DNA of 64,000 nucleotides from Caprella mutica (Eukaryota; Arthropoda; Malacostraca; Amphipoda; Caprellidae). Of the stretch, positions 13,901 to 28,900 are shown piece by piece. The stretch is from assembly GCA_947561585.1 (NCBI GenBank), contig CANNZV010000871.1, forward strand, positions 124,001 to 188,000. Direction: 5' to 3'. The position numbers and the translations under genes were made by a program. The notes beneath the pieces were generated by a model. The model saw only the letters and a list, made by a program, of their open reading frames with translations, was not told the DNA's origin and did no database searches. Numbering within the stretch: the stretch's first letter is position 1; every line of letters starts with the position of its first letter.

Positions 13901-16900
13901 TAAGGAAACCATCAACCGATTGTTGCGCGTTCGATTGATATGGATTTCTATAATTTCTATATCTAATTGTTACATTTCATATGGTAATCATCAATCGATT
14001 GATGGTTACTCTATGAAATATAACAATTTTTTTTGTTTAAAAAGACGATGTCTTTCCATTAAAATCAAGACAATGTAATGCATAAACTAAAAAATTCCAT
14101 ATCATTCGAACGTGCAGAAATTGATTGATAGGTGCGCTATTAATCGATATAGCTATGCGATAAAATTAGTCAATTAGATGCATAAGCTAAAATAATCTTA
14201 TCATTCTAACGCGCAACAATCGATAGATGGTTGCGCCATCGGTCGATGGCTGCAATAACAATTGATCAAGAGATTGCACAGTGAAATCGGTCGATATTTC
14301 AAATCAGTCAAATGCGCGTGACATATATGTATAGTAATATTAAAAAAAAAAGCACGCAAATAATAAAACTGGACCGCGACTGGAGCCCAGGTAGCAATGA
14401 ATGTTATTTAAATGTTAGAATAATATTATCCTGTAACCAAAAGTAATGTTATTTTCAATGTTAAAATAACATTATAAAAATGTTATATTTTCAATGTTAA
14501 CATAATATTACAAACGAACCTTGAAATAACATTGGGAAATAATATTAAATGTTATGTTGTAATATTAATATAACATTTAAAAAATGTTTAATAATGTTAT
14601 TTTGATATTAAACAAATGTTATCTAACATTTGTTTATTACGAACAAACCTTATAATAACATTGGGATATAATATTTAATGTTATGTTGTAATATTAAAAT
14701 AACATTTAAAAAATGTTAAATAATGTTATTGTAATATCAAAAAAATGTTAATATAACATTTTTTATTAATAAAAAAACATAATTTAACATTTTTTAAATG
14801 TTATATTAATATTAAAACATAACATTCAATGTTATTTCCCAATGTTATTTTAAGGTTCGGTTGTAATATTATGTTAACATCGAAAATATAACATTTCTAT
14901 AATGTTATTTTAACATTGAAAATAACATTACTTTTGGTTACAGGATAATATTATTCTAACATTTAAATAACATTCATTGCTACCTGGGATATGTATGTTC
15001 AATAATACATACCAACATGTACTATGTTCAATTATACATACCAACATGTATGTTCATTAATAAATACTAACATGTATGTTCAATAATACATACCAACATG
15101 TATGTTCATTAATAAATACTAACATGTATATTTAATAATACATACCAACATTTATGTTCAATAATTCCTTCCAATTAACCTCATGAGGGAACATCGCGGG
15201 GATATTGCTGGAAGGTTATTTTGCAATTGGTAAGGGAATTCTAGAAGACTTGAAGATTACAGGAAGGATAAACAAAAGAATGCAGGCGACAGTCGAATTC
15301 TTTATACACAACTGTCACGAGCATTCGATTTAGCATATCCTCCACTGTGTATGGACGTCGTACGGTACACCTCTCTGGCTTAACCCTGTGGAGGTGGCGG
15401 GGCTTCTGTCCGACTGGTGCGCACAACTTGGAGGAGGGAGTCGACTGAAGATATAATCTTTGTTTCTTACGGATGTCATGATAATTTCTAGACATTTTTA
15501 CTAAAAAACACCTAGCTAATTCACTTCACTCGCAACTTATTCAAGCACATGCAGGCTCACAGCACAAAGACGAAGGACGCACTGAAAACAAGGACTGAAA
15601 ACGAATATACCGCCAAGAACGTACCACATGCATAAACATGAGTAATGAAATAATAATATTTAGAAGACCAAGTAATTAAAATAATACAATTTACTCTATG
15701 GTCTAAAACATAGAAAGTAACATATTGGGATAATATAGATCAATCAATTACAATGTAAATGTTGAAATCCACTTAAAACTTTATCCGTAGATGGCGCTGG
15801 TGTTACAATGAGCGCGTGAATTTTGTGTTTCAGTTACCATGTATGTACGTAGCATAACACATACGTGAGTTGCCAGTTAGTTAATTCAATGAATTGGTAA
15901 CTGTTATAAATTTGAAGTGAAAAACTGTTACAAACAATATTTAATAGGTAATCGAAATTATATTTATACTTTTAATTGAAAGTGTTCTATATGTATAACG
16001 AGAGAAGAATAGAACCCATGATAAGTAAAAGATTTCAAATTAAAATAATTGGGTACTTAATTAACGTAACAGTAAAACGTATTTAAATTGAGCTCATTTT
16101 GAATAAGTAGGTATATTGGGTAAACACCTAATTCTCGGACAAACACAGTTTACGAACAGTGGGCGTGAACCCCAGGATCCGACAGGCTTAAATTAATGAA
16201 TTCTGCTTATAATAAACATTTGATTGGCCATATGATCGATAACTGTGTTATGTTCGGTAATTGGGTGTTTACCCTTGTAAGATACATGGAAATCTTCACT
16301 AAATCAAAATGGAATTAGGTATATAGTGGAAACGTTTTGTAGGTATGATTTTCTATCATAATATGTAAAGTTATATTTTAGTATTTATTTTAAACATTAT
16401 TCAAATAGTATGTTGAATATTGTTATATTATTTACATATAACCTTATTATAATACTAACTTATAATCTTATTATAACATTAAAATATAAGTATTATTTTA
16501 ATGTTATCGAGTAACCTTATTATAATATATATGCATAATCTTAATATAATAAAGCTTTCGAATATTTAGTACTAATGTTATATTTATATTTTTATAAGGT
16601 TAGATTATAACATGAACTTCTAATATTATAAGCTAATGTTAAAATAATATTAATATAATAATCCAAAAATAACATTCAACATAAATATAACATTCAAACA
16701 TTATAATAACATTAATATAATGTTCGATTGCTAGCTGGGAGCGTTGCTAATACACACTGGCAGTGCCGCTCCGCTCACGGTCCGATCAAGCTCCAGTCAA
16801 AATATCTTTGGATTGGATCGTGACCGGAGCGTGACTGGAGCGTGACCTGACCGGCACTGCCAGTGTGGATGCTCTACGTGAAATGCATTAAAGAATATTG

Positions 16901-19900
16901 GACCGGACCGTGACTGGAGCGTGAGCGGAGCGTGACCGGAGCGATGGTGTGGATTAGCCCTTAAGTTTTATTTATTAATAGTCTGTATCCTAGATAGGAG
17001 ATTAGAGAATATAAATTGTGTATCTTACAGATGAATTATGTTATACGAGTTTTAATCAAGTGGTGAGTCAGTGGCCAAAATAGGTTCTAGGACATCCGCC
17101 GCCGGACAATTCGCCGCCAGGACAACTCGCCGCGTGATTTATATTTTGCCGGTGTATACATCATTTTTATATATTTATGAATATTATAAATTTGAACAAT
17201 GATTGGTTTTATACGCTCAAGACTGACGCAGAACAGCAGCTGACAAATTTCATTATTTTAATTGATTTGTTTCGGTTGTTATATCTGTGAGAATATACAT
17301 CAACCTGCGAAATATATTACAGCTATTAATATAAATTTAGAAGCATTTAAAGTCTGGTTCGAAACGAAGGGCTTCCTAGTTGACTTCAAAAAAAAATTAA
17401 ATACAAAGGGCAGGAAGAAGAAGTCAGAAAGCAAAGTGACTCCTTGAACAAAGGCACCAACCACCAGTCCGTGACAAGCTCATGAATGCAGAAAAGCTAC
17501 TTCGTGGATGCAATCACTTACCAAGGAATGATATGAAAAGGAACAAAAGCACCGGTGACTGCACTCACTAATAGAAGAGGAAAATGAAGAGGTGATAGGA
17601 ATGAAACTTATTAACCTACCTAAGACAAAAAATCTAATAACCATTATTTGCACTAATCTACTAGTTTTAAACTAAAGTAATTTTTATAACTCATTAAGTG
17701 TATTAAGAAGACACTTGAACTTGACTTCTTTCCAATAGCAAATTATTTTTAGCAAAATACTTTCAAATAGAACGAAGAGAATGTTATTTTAATTTACAAC
17801 ACACACTATGTTTATATAATAGTTAAAAAACATTATATTTATCTTTTGAAATTGAAAATACAACCTTTTTAAATACTGCTAAGAAAATTTAAAAATTAAT
17901 TTACAACACGCATCTCATATTTCATTTTTTTTATAAATAAATGGTGTATACGGCGGTAAATCATAAATCACATGGCGAGTAGTTTTGGCGGCGAGTTGTC
18001 CTCACGGTGAATTGTCCGCGGCGAGTTGTCCGGTCACCGCCAAAATAATATTGCGTCTTGCTGGACGCTAAAATCCTTATTTTTGGGTCACGTGACTGGC
18101 AATCTAGCGTCAGTTTAATGGAGAAATGATATAACTGAAACGAAATTTAATGGAGAAATGATATAACTGAAACAAAATAAGGTTTTACACCGTCTTCCTT
18201 AGCGTCCTGCAATCGCTTCAACACTTCCTCTCTCTAGAGTAGTTTATCATAACTCTATGGTTTTAATTCTCAAACAATGAATTACCCAGGCATCCAAATG
18301 GTGAATTGCTAATATAAACTTCTATTTCTAGGCAAAAGTGATCTGAGGACCAAACACAAGGGTTTATGTGCTGCTGTTTGTGATGGCAATGATGCTATTG
18401 TAGAAATTCTCCTTCAAAACGGCACTCTCCCGCTTGGTGACGATGGCTCTCTTAGAACACCGATACGCCATGCTATTATTAAGGTAATTAACTAACCACC
18501 TGATAGATACTTTATAGGTATTTAAAATATTAAATGGCTATCTACCTACACCAAGGCAGTTAGTTAAAGTCTACTTCCAATACGGCAGCCCAAGCGTCTG
18601 TTGCGGCGCGGCTCTAAAGGTACGTTTTGCATGCAGCGATTGTTGCGATTATTGTTCAGTGATGACCGCCCAGCAATAGGAATACATTGAAATAGTGTTC
18701 AGCGATAATCGCTAGCTGCAAAACAGACCCATAGGAATAACACTGAACTAGTGCCAAGCGACTTTCGCTGGGTGACCATCTCTGAGCGATGATCGCAACA
18801 ATCGCTACATGCAAAACGTACCTTAATCGAGCTGCTCTAGCCGCACTGCTACAGTCACCACATTGAAAGTTCACCTTCAGATAACCATCAGCTATTTGAA
18901 ATTTTTAATCATCTGTTTTCTTCACATCACTTTTTAATTCTTCTGTTGTGCAGAGCAAAGAAGGTTGCCTGAAGCTGCTCTTAGAAGCGTGTCAGAAAGA
19001 AGGACTTACATTAGCAGATGTGCTGTTGAAGCCTGACAAATCTAGTGAAACTCCCCTACACTGCGCTGCTATTAACCCTGATGGCCGGTATTTGAATATT
19101 CTTATGAAACACCTGAAGCAGGGCATGTTGGAACCCCTTGACTGTAATAAGGTGATACTAATGGTAGTTACCTACATCCTCAAGGGCTAGAGCTAAATCT
19201 TATCCTTTCCACCAGACTTTTTCTTGAGCTCCTCTCACTTTTTCCACGAGAATATAAGAAAAAACGATATAATTATTATTTATTTTAGTTGGTATCCATG
19301 ATACCTGCAGGTATCATGGATTAAATAATAATTATACGATTTATATCGTGTTTTCCTTGCATTACCGGCACATTAAAGATTCGTCTTTTCCTCGCATTAG
19401 GTACCTTAATTCTTTGCATTTTTTTTTCTCAATATAATTCATCTCATGGCCTTATTTTGGGACTCTTAACCCTCACCATTATTTGACATGTCAATTGGAA
19501 GATTTAATATTTAATCTTCAACAGAGAACCCCTCTTCACTGGGCAGCTTTTTACGGTAACCACAATATAGTGAGTTTACTGCTGAAGGCAAAAGTGAACT
19601 GCTTCACTCAGGACAATGGCGGCAGAACTGCTCTTCACTATGCTGTTCTCTCTCCCAAACACCTCCACACTCTCTCCAACCACCCCCTCCACCTCAATGT
19701 GGAGAACCACTCTCCTGCCAATGATGTGGAATGTATCAACAAGTTGCTAAAATCCTCCCCATCGCTACTTAAGTGGAGGGTACGAAATAGCTAGTAATTT
19801 AGTCCTCATATAGTTTTCTGAAATTAAACATTTATAGGTTTCTAAAATGAAATAATAAATTCGCCATCATTTTTCTTGGGATATCTGTAGCTACATGTTT

Positions 19901-22900
19901 TTTTATGCGTAATTTTACAATTTTGTGCTGGTAGATATTCAGCTAGTTACTACCCACAATGAATTAAATTCATAATAAGATTTTACCATAGCAATGTATG
20001 CCTCTGACTGTTTACATCAAGTAACTTTAGTCTAAATTTCTATTTTAAGGTATCTGTAACTAACAATAAACTTCTATATGGATATTAGTTTTCGTATCTA
20101 CGCAGATATTTAGCTACTGAAGTATCAATTTATTTTACCCTCTTTCCCTTTAATAGGAAACGAAAAAGTATGAATGAATTAGTAAATAAACTATAGAGAA
20201 TAAATGTAGCTCATGCAATCCCTTCACAGGATCACCAAGGAGTCAGTGCCCTCCACCTTGCCACAATTGATGACAGAAGCTCAGAGGTGCTCTCCTCCCT
20301 CCTGAACTCCTCCTCTGAAGTGGACATCATTGACAACAATGGCATGACTCCTCTTCATTGGGCAGCCTCTAGGTAAAAAGAGAGGAGTTACTTTGGTTTT
20401 TATTTTCTGTAATCAAAAATTTATTACCGTATCATTTTTTTAAAGTCTAAATTTACTAACTAGGCTAAATGAAAGTTTATTTTTATTTTTTTGTTCTGAA
20501 AGTGTAATATCTGGAATCAACAAACCAGATATTACTACTTGATGTAGTAACCCTTCATTCACCTCCATAGCTACTTTATTCTCCTTCATAGCTACTTTAT
20601 TCTCCTCCATAGCTACTTTATTCTCCTCCATAGCTACTTTATTCTCCTCCATAGCTACTTTATTCTCCTCCATAGCTACTTTATTCTCCTCCATAGCTTC
20701 TTTATTCTCCTCCATAGCTACTTTATTCTCCTCCATAGCTACTTTATTCTCCTCCGTAGCTACTTTATTCTCCACCATAGCTACTTTATTCACTCACTAC
20801 AGGGGAAATGTGATGAAAGTCAAAGAACTACTGAGAGCAGGTGCCAAACTAGATGCTTGTGACGACAGGAAAGCTACTCCTCTGCACTATGCTGCTTACA
20901 ATAAACACTCTAAGTGTGTGCTGTTGGTGAGTTCTACAAGGAGGCTCTACAATATCTATATGAGTCACTTGATGTAGCTAACTATGTATTTATTCGCTAA
21001 ATCTATAAATAGTTAAATTATAAATCGGCAATCGATCAACTATTAATTTAAAAATTAAAAGAAATATGTTAAAAATATGTAAATGAATATATACTATTTA
21101 TTTAAAGAAATATTTTCACTGGACTAGCAACCCATTGTTCAACAAATCAGTTTTCATGCTCAGTTTTAAGTGACTAAAGTAAGATCAGAACAACAATAAA
21201 AAACAATACATCAAAATGATCAAATTCCCCAATATACTGGCGACTTTGGCCTTACTTTAAATCATGGGAAGGGATCAGCAAGGAGATTGGAAGTAATATT
21301 GGGCAATGGCAAGTCTGCAATTTTCAAAGTGTGTAGCTACATGTTGCCAAAGATTTTTGAATACATTTTTTTTAGGGAAAACATGTTTTGGCAAGATCTT
21401 GGCTCTTAATTAATTTCTACGATTACTTGCCAATCTGTATTTGGTGAACAAAAACCCTCTGACTTTTTCAAAAAGCTTAAAAAAATTACAACATATTTTC
21501 AATAATTTGTCTGATTCATCAACATTTCCCCAATGTAGCCTCCGTAATAAAACACATCTGTTTGTTATTTCAGTTGTCACAGCTTCAAGCGACTGCTGAC
21601 GAAGGTAACTCTTCTGAAGCTCTCCTGTGGGCCTCTGCTGCCAAAGCTGATGAAGCCCTGTCAGTGATGATAAGACATGGAGTGAAGTTACTTCATCACA
21701 ATAAGGTCAGTGATGATAAGACATGGAGTGAAGTTACTTCATCACAATAAGGTTAGTGATGATAAGACATGGAGTGAAGTTACTTCATCACAATAAGGTT
21801 AGTGATGATAAGACATGGAGTGAAGTTACTTCATCACAATAAGGTTAGTGATGATAAGACATGGAGTTAAGTTACTTCATCACAATAAGGTTAGTGATGA
21901 TGAGACACGGAGTGAAGTTACTTCATCACAATAAGGTTAGTGATGATAAGACATGGAGTGAAGTTACTTCATCACAATAAGGTTAGTGATGATGAGACAT
22001 GGAGTGAAGTTACTTCATCACAATAAGGTTAGTGATGATAAGACACGGGGTGAAGTTACTTCATCACAATAAGGTTAGTGATGATAAGACACGGGGTGAA
22101 GTTACTTACTAATTGTGGTTTACATTTAATTGTTGTTTGTACTTGTGAATTGCCGTGAGTTGTGAATTGTTGTTAGTCATGACATTATTCTACAGTTTAC
22201 TGGTCTGCTATATTTCTCTAAATTTTTTCAGTTATTTTAAAATCCCACTTATTTTAGTTAATTTATATTATGTTTATTTTTCAATGTATTTGTCAATTTT
22301 TAAATGAAGACATACATTATATTATTTCCATTCCTTCTAGATGGTGGAAATTAGTGACTACATTTTGCTACTCTAACTACTGCTCATTTTCAGAGCAATG
22401 AGTACTGGTGTCCCGCTCTTCACAACGCATCCGCCAAAGGCTTCACCTCGACTGTGTCTCTCCTACTGCACTTGTGCCGGCTCCCAAACAGTGCTGACGA
22501 TAATGGATGCACACCCCTGCACCTGGCAGCCTATGGTAGCTACTAGGGATGTACAGATTCTATCGGTATCGGTAGATTAGTAATACCAAGTAGTTATCGG
22601 TACTCGTATCGGAACAGCATATGGTAGCTACAGTACCTAGTTGTGAATAGGCACAGAGTAGTCATGGTCTTCTATGCCTCTGTACCTAATCACTTTGCCT
22701 ATCTAAATCTGACTAGTAACCTACCTATTTTGTTATTAAATTCCTATAGCTTGCGGTGAATTCTTGCACAGATAGTAAAGGTTACCTAGTTTTTTATTGT
22801 TAGAGAATTAATAGGCTAATTGTTAAAGATTTAAATAAAAGTTATCAGTGGCATTCGTGAGTGCAGTCACTGGTGCTTGGGTCCCATTCGTCACATTCCT

Positions 22901-25900
22901 TGATAAGTGAATGCATTCACGGAGTAGCTTTTTTGCATTCATAAACATAATCAATGACAGTGGTAGATGACTTCGTTCATGGAGCCACTTTTATTTCTTA
23001 CTGCCTCTTTGAGTTCCTTGTTTTTAAACACTTTTGACGTCAGCGATATGGCCTTTGGTTCCGAAACGGAAACAGACGGTAAACCCCTTAATACAAAAAT
23101 TTATACAGCTAGATCAGTTAAATGAAGCATGACGTTGCATAAAATGATTATATATTTTGTTATAGCTACTGCTTGTTGTTTTCAGGTTGCCATGCAAGTG
23201 TTGCCAAGCTACTCTTGAAAAGAGGGGCCACTCTTACTGTGAGGGATAAGAGTGGATTCTATCCCATACATTACGCAGCTGTGGCGGGACATCTCTACAC
23301 CACTGAGAAACTACTCAGAGCTGGTGAGAAAAACAGTAGAAACAATAGCTAACAATAGCAACAATAGCTAGTAATAGTAACAATAGTTGCTTGATATTCC
23401 TCTAGCTATTATTGTTCCTCTTTAAAATTGGCTATTCAGGTTCAACTACAGTTTCTTAGCTTGCTTTTAGAATAAAAAACGTTTTAAATTATAATAAACT
23501 TCTATATGTAAGTTCTGAGTTACCGGCCGGTTTCACATTTCCGATCATGTAAGAAAAAGTATATAATAATTATCTCTTTACTTAAATTGGTATCCTTGAT
23601 ACTTAATTATAATAACTCTATTTCATTTTAATTTACGAGTTAAATTATTCATTTTTCTTATAAATATAATCGAAAATGTGGAACCGTTCGAAAACTCAGA
23701 ACTTATCCCTTTCTTTTCCAGCTTTGCTAATTAATTCCAATTTTACCTGTATTTGTTTGACTGCTAGTTTCTTGTATCCTTATTTAATTCCATTTTTATT
23801 ACCACTTTTGGTAAATTCCTAGTTCACGTCCCTTATTGATTTAGGGACACGAACCAGGAAGGGGGTATTTTTTATTTAATTTTTCTTAAATTTAATTTCT
23901 CGGATCTTTTCTGTTTGCTGGGTGCATTTGAAAATAATGCAATTATAATTATATCATAAATACGCGTTGTTACCTAATGACCCCTTCTTTATGAGAATAC
24001 CTTTCCTTGATAACGAAGATTGTAATGTGAAGTGGATTTGTAGAAACCTTAATAATCGATATAATAATTTAAATAACGAGTAAAATTATAATTCATATAT
24101 GATCGAAAATGTGAAACCGTCCGATAACTAAAAGAACGTATCCCATTATTAAACAGATCTGCTTCCAAATCGCCATAGTGCCGATTCGTTCAAGGAAATT
24201 GTTTTTATAATTATATTATTATTATTTTATTTTCATATGCGCCCAGGAAACAGAAACGATTCAATTTCTCTATCTGATTAAAATATATTGAACTAATAAA
24301 TATTAATTTAGCTGCAGAAAATCTAGTATCTTGACTACATATACAAATAATACCAAAAAGGAATATTTGAATTTGAAATTAAGCAAATTATCACAAACTA
24401 GTGTATTTGCCCGTTAAAAATAACGGGTCTCCAATAGTAATTCATCACCCGTTGTTAAGTTATTTTTAGTAAATTAAAATAAAATTGATTTTTCTGCATA
24501 AACTGATACTTTTTTTCATAGAGAAAAACATTTAAAAAATTGAATAAAAAATTTAAAACAGAAGAATTTAAATGTCAAGTTAATATATTCCCGTGCGTAT
24601 CATAGTTACATTCTTTATGTTTAATACCCGTCGTGTAGATGCGGACACCAAATAAATAAATAAATAAATAAACACACTAAGGAAATTATTAGTATAGAAG
24701 ATTCAGAAAATTACTACAGATTTTATTATTTGTTAATCTATAAATCAAATTTTTAAAAACACCATTAAATTAAGACGTTTACCCCCTTCCCAGTTCACGT
24801 CCCTAAATCAATTAGGGACGGAACTAGGAATTTACCGAACTTTCTTTGCCTGTTTAATCAATGACTTTTCGTGTATTTAATTAGAGTAGCTTTTATTTTA
24901 ATTGTGAATGCTGTTCCTAATTATTGTAAAGGCCCCTTCAGGTAACACTCTACCTAATTATTAACTATTTTTTATTAACATTAACAACGCTTTTATAAAG
25001 AGTAATAATCTCAACTACCAACTACCATCTTTCCTTTGGTTGGACAAAAACCCCGTGCAAAATAATCCTGATCAATAAAAAAAGCCTTAATATAATAAGG
25101 TTAGGTTAGCGATCCAGTTGGGGGTCTGGGGAGCTTCTTCCCCTTTTGCCAAAATGGGGTATTTTTATAAAGTGTAACGTATAAAGTGGGGTATGTATAA
25201 AGTATACATTTTGATAGAGACGAAATGTATACTTAAGGTTCTTAGTTCAACTTTTTCATTTTGCACGGGGGTATTTGTCCTGTAAGGGCGGTACACACGT
25301 AGGATTTTTTAAGTCTTTCCACCAAACTTTTTGCTGCTAAGCTCCTACTTTTTCCACGAGAATATAAGAAAAAACAATATTATTGTTAATTATTTTAGTT
25401 GGTATCCATGATACCTGCAGGTATCATGGATACCAACTGAAATAAATAATTATTATATCGCTTTTTCTTATATAGGAGGAGCTTAGCAAAAAGTCTGGTG
25501 GAAAGACTTGAAAAACCCTACGTGTGTACGGCCCTTGATGGTTCGTTTGTTTCTTTGCTAACCTTTGGCACGGTCTCCCCTCAAGGCAAGGACGTGTCTC
25601 TAGTAGACTATCAGGGTCGCTCCTGTCTCCACTTGGCGGCCATTAAAGGTTTCGTTCAAATACTCTATCTCTTCATCGAAAATAAAGCTGACGTGAACAG
25701 AGGGGACTACAAGGTGATTCTTTTTAAAATTGCGTCATAATCACACTCGGGCAAGTGACGAATTATCGGACAGTTTCACATCTTCAATTATTTATATATT
25801 AACGTTTTTTGTTCGTTATTTTAGTTGGTATCCATGTTACTTTCAGGTATCATGGATACCAATTGTATCGAGTATAGAGGTACAAAATGTTGAATTATAA

Positions 25901-28900
25901 AGTTTTCTTATCCGATCGAAAATGTGAACTGTCCGATAACTTACTCACCTTACTCCTGTAAGTAACTAACGGTATCTTTTTGACTTTAGAGCTTATAAAT
26001 GCGTCTCAATTATGGACGACAGGTGATATTTTTAAATTTTCAATGAAAATGAATCAAATTTCATCAAAATATTCCCTTAAATCAGAATCTTCTTCATTTC
26101 TTTTTAATCTAACATTTGTTTGCTGTTGATTCAGTGACTATTTCATTAAAAGTAGTTTATGATGTTAGTTTAGTGACATCACTGTTTCACTCGTTAATAA
26201 TAATTCTTACTTCTTCATTTTATTTACTGCACTCTAATTTAATGGAAATGTAATATGTGATTTATTATGATAAGTCGTACGGTGGTTCTGGTCAAGTGGT
26301 GAGCCAGTGGCCAAAATTGTATCGCATCTTGCAGGTCGCTTAATTCCTTATTTTTGGGCGTCATTTCAATGGAGTATACTGATATAACTGAAACAAAATA
26401 AGGTTTTCAGCGTCCTGCAATCGCTGCAACACTACCTCTCTCTAGTGTAGTTTATCATAACTCTATGGTTCTGGTACCTAACTCCATTTGCACACCTATG
26501 TGTAGTAGGTAGCTAGCATGCCTAAATGTGACGCACTTGTACTTCCCTTCAAATGTGTTTAGTGTGACGCACTTCTACACTATTCTTCTTTTCTAATGTT
26601 TGCTAAAAATAGTCTAAGCTTAAAGCTATTTAATAATATTACTAGTGTATGCGTGCCATTGAAAACGACAATATTTTTACGATATCAATTTTACGGACAC
26701 TAATGGAAGTTTAATTAATGTATACAATAGCTAATTATTATCCCTGGCTTCACATTTACTACTACAATATTTTTAACTGAATATAATGAATTTAATTATC
26801 AAACTAGTGGTTTAAAATCATTATTGCCGATCCCCCCTTAATGTCCTGGTAGGCCTTCTTTTTGTTATATTGTAGCTTTTTAGGTATCTTTCCAATTCCT
26901 TCTGCATTAAAGCCTATAATATATCTATGAATAAGCACACTGACTGTGGATTAAATGTCCATCCTACTGACTTCATTTTTTTTTTCTGTGGCAGGGTAAC
27001 AGTCCCCTCCACTATGCGGCTCGTAAGGGACACCTTGGTTGCGTCACGGCCCTCCTGGAGGCAGGGGCTCATCACAGTCCCCTTCAGAAACACACCAGGT
27101 GAAGAACTTTACCCGTCATTTTATAAATTAAGGAAATTTAAAAAAATTGAAATTTTTTAAAATTAAGAAATTTCTTAATTTTTTTTAATGATTTTTTTTT
27201 AAATTTAGGAGTTTTTTATATTACTGATACGTTTCTTTTTTAATAAAGTCTATTGTTTGAACAGCCTGACTCCCTTGGACAACGCTATAGCGTCCGATCG
27301 TAGTGACATAGCAAACGTTTTGCGCGAGAGTGGCGCCATCTCTGGTGAGGAAGTTAGACACGAAGCTGCTACCAAGATACAAAGGACTTGGCGAAAGAAG
27401 AAGAATATCTCCTCTGACCATAGTAGAATCTCCTCTTCAATCTCAATAGCTAAGGATGCTAAGGGATCTGTGAAAGATGGTGCTAGCACCAATAAGGTTC
27501 AGTTTGGTCCACGCCTTGAAGTAAGAGCTACTCCCATATCTATGATGAAGAATGATGCTATTGTGAGGAGCCGTAGTGCCGATCATAAGGTTAGTGTACT
27601 TCCTACGTCCATCCATGGGTAAAGACTGACTCCATCCATGGGTAAAGACTGACTGCATCCATGGGTAAAGACTTACTGCATCCATGGGTAAAGACTGACT
27701 GCATCCATGGGTAAAGACTGACTGCATCCAAGGGTAAAGACTGACTGCATCCATGGGTAAAGACTGACTGCATCCATGAGTAAAGACTGACTGCATCCAT
27801 GAGTAAAGACTGACTGCATCCATGAGTAAAGACTGACTGCATCCATGAGTAAAGACTGACTGCATCCATGGGTAAAGACTGACTGCATCCATGGGTAAAG
27901 ACTGACTGCATCCATGGGTAAAGACTGACTGCATCCATGGGTAAAGACTGACTGTATCCATGAGTAAAGACTGACTGCATCCATGAGTAAAGACTGACTG
28001 CATCCATAGGTAAAGACTGACTGCATCCATAGGTAAAGACTGACTGCATCCATGGGTAAAGACTGACTTCATCCATGGGTAAAGACTGACTGCATCCATG
28101 GGTAAAGACTGACTGCATCCATGGGTAAAGACTGACTGCATCCATGGGTAAAGACTGACTGCATCCATGAATAAAGACTGACTGCATCCATGAATAAAGA
28201 CTGACTGCATCCTTGAATAAAGACTGACTGCATCCTTGAATAAAGACTGACTGCATCCTTGAATAAAGACTGACTGCATCCTTGAATAAAGACTGACTGC
28301 ATCCTTGAATAAAGACTGACTGCATCCTTGAATAAAGACAGACGGCATCCTTGAATAAAGACTGACTGCATCCTTGAATAAAGACATACGGCATCCATGG
28401 GTAAAGACTGACTGCATCCATGGGTGAAGACTGAAGACAGACTGCATCCATGAGTAAATAATGACTGCATCCATGAGTAAAGACTGACTGCATCCATGAG
28501 TAAAGACTGACTGCATCCATGAATAAAGACTGACTGCATCCATGGGTAAAGACTGACTGCATCCATGGGTAAAGACTGACTGCATCCCTGGATAAAGACT
28601 GACTGCATCCATGGGTAAAGACTGACTGCATCCATGGGTAAAGACTGACTGCATCCATGGGTAAAGACTGACTGCATCCATGGGTAAAGACTGACTGCAT
28701 CCATGGGTAAAGACTGACTGCATCCATGGGTAAAGACTGACTGCATCCATGGATAAAGACTGACTGCATCCATGAGTAAAGACTGACTGCATCCATGGGT
28801 AAAGACTGACTGCATCCCTGGATAAAGACTGACTTCATCCAAGGGTAAACACGACTGTGTATGTATGATCAATTGAAATAAGGTTGAATAGTATTATATG

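Larger units (their letters stand above)
13270..16960. mobile_element. PIF/Harbinger-like terminal-repeat element, nested with other fold-backs
   Basis: Inverted ends GGGCTGATCCACAC and GTGTGGATTAGCCC, with GC-rich subterminal repeats (CGCTCCGGTCACG), are flanked by TTA on both sides, the usual Harbinger target size. No transposase is recognised. A short minus frame at 15241-15495 (84 aa) has no match I know. The interior is filled with younger or nested palindromes. Confidence 0.75.

Noticed and set aside
15241..15495. 84-aa minus frame as a Harbinger gene
   Set aside because: No recognisable domain, and short frames are expected by chance. Not called as a gene.
25095..25115. Telomere repeat (TTAGG)
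   Set aside because: Only two units, inside a dispersed repeat seen three times. Not a telomere.
25498..25585. Coding start at ATG 25498 for the exon at 25586
   Set aside because: That ATG is inside a MITE. The acceptor TCAAG|GC at 25586 joins in phase with the preceding ankyrin exon.
27443..28872. 450-aa minus-strand frames of repeated QSLPMDAVSLYPW
   Set aside because: Artefact of the 23-bp minisatellite: open in several frames, with no unique sequence and no support outside the array.
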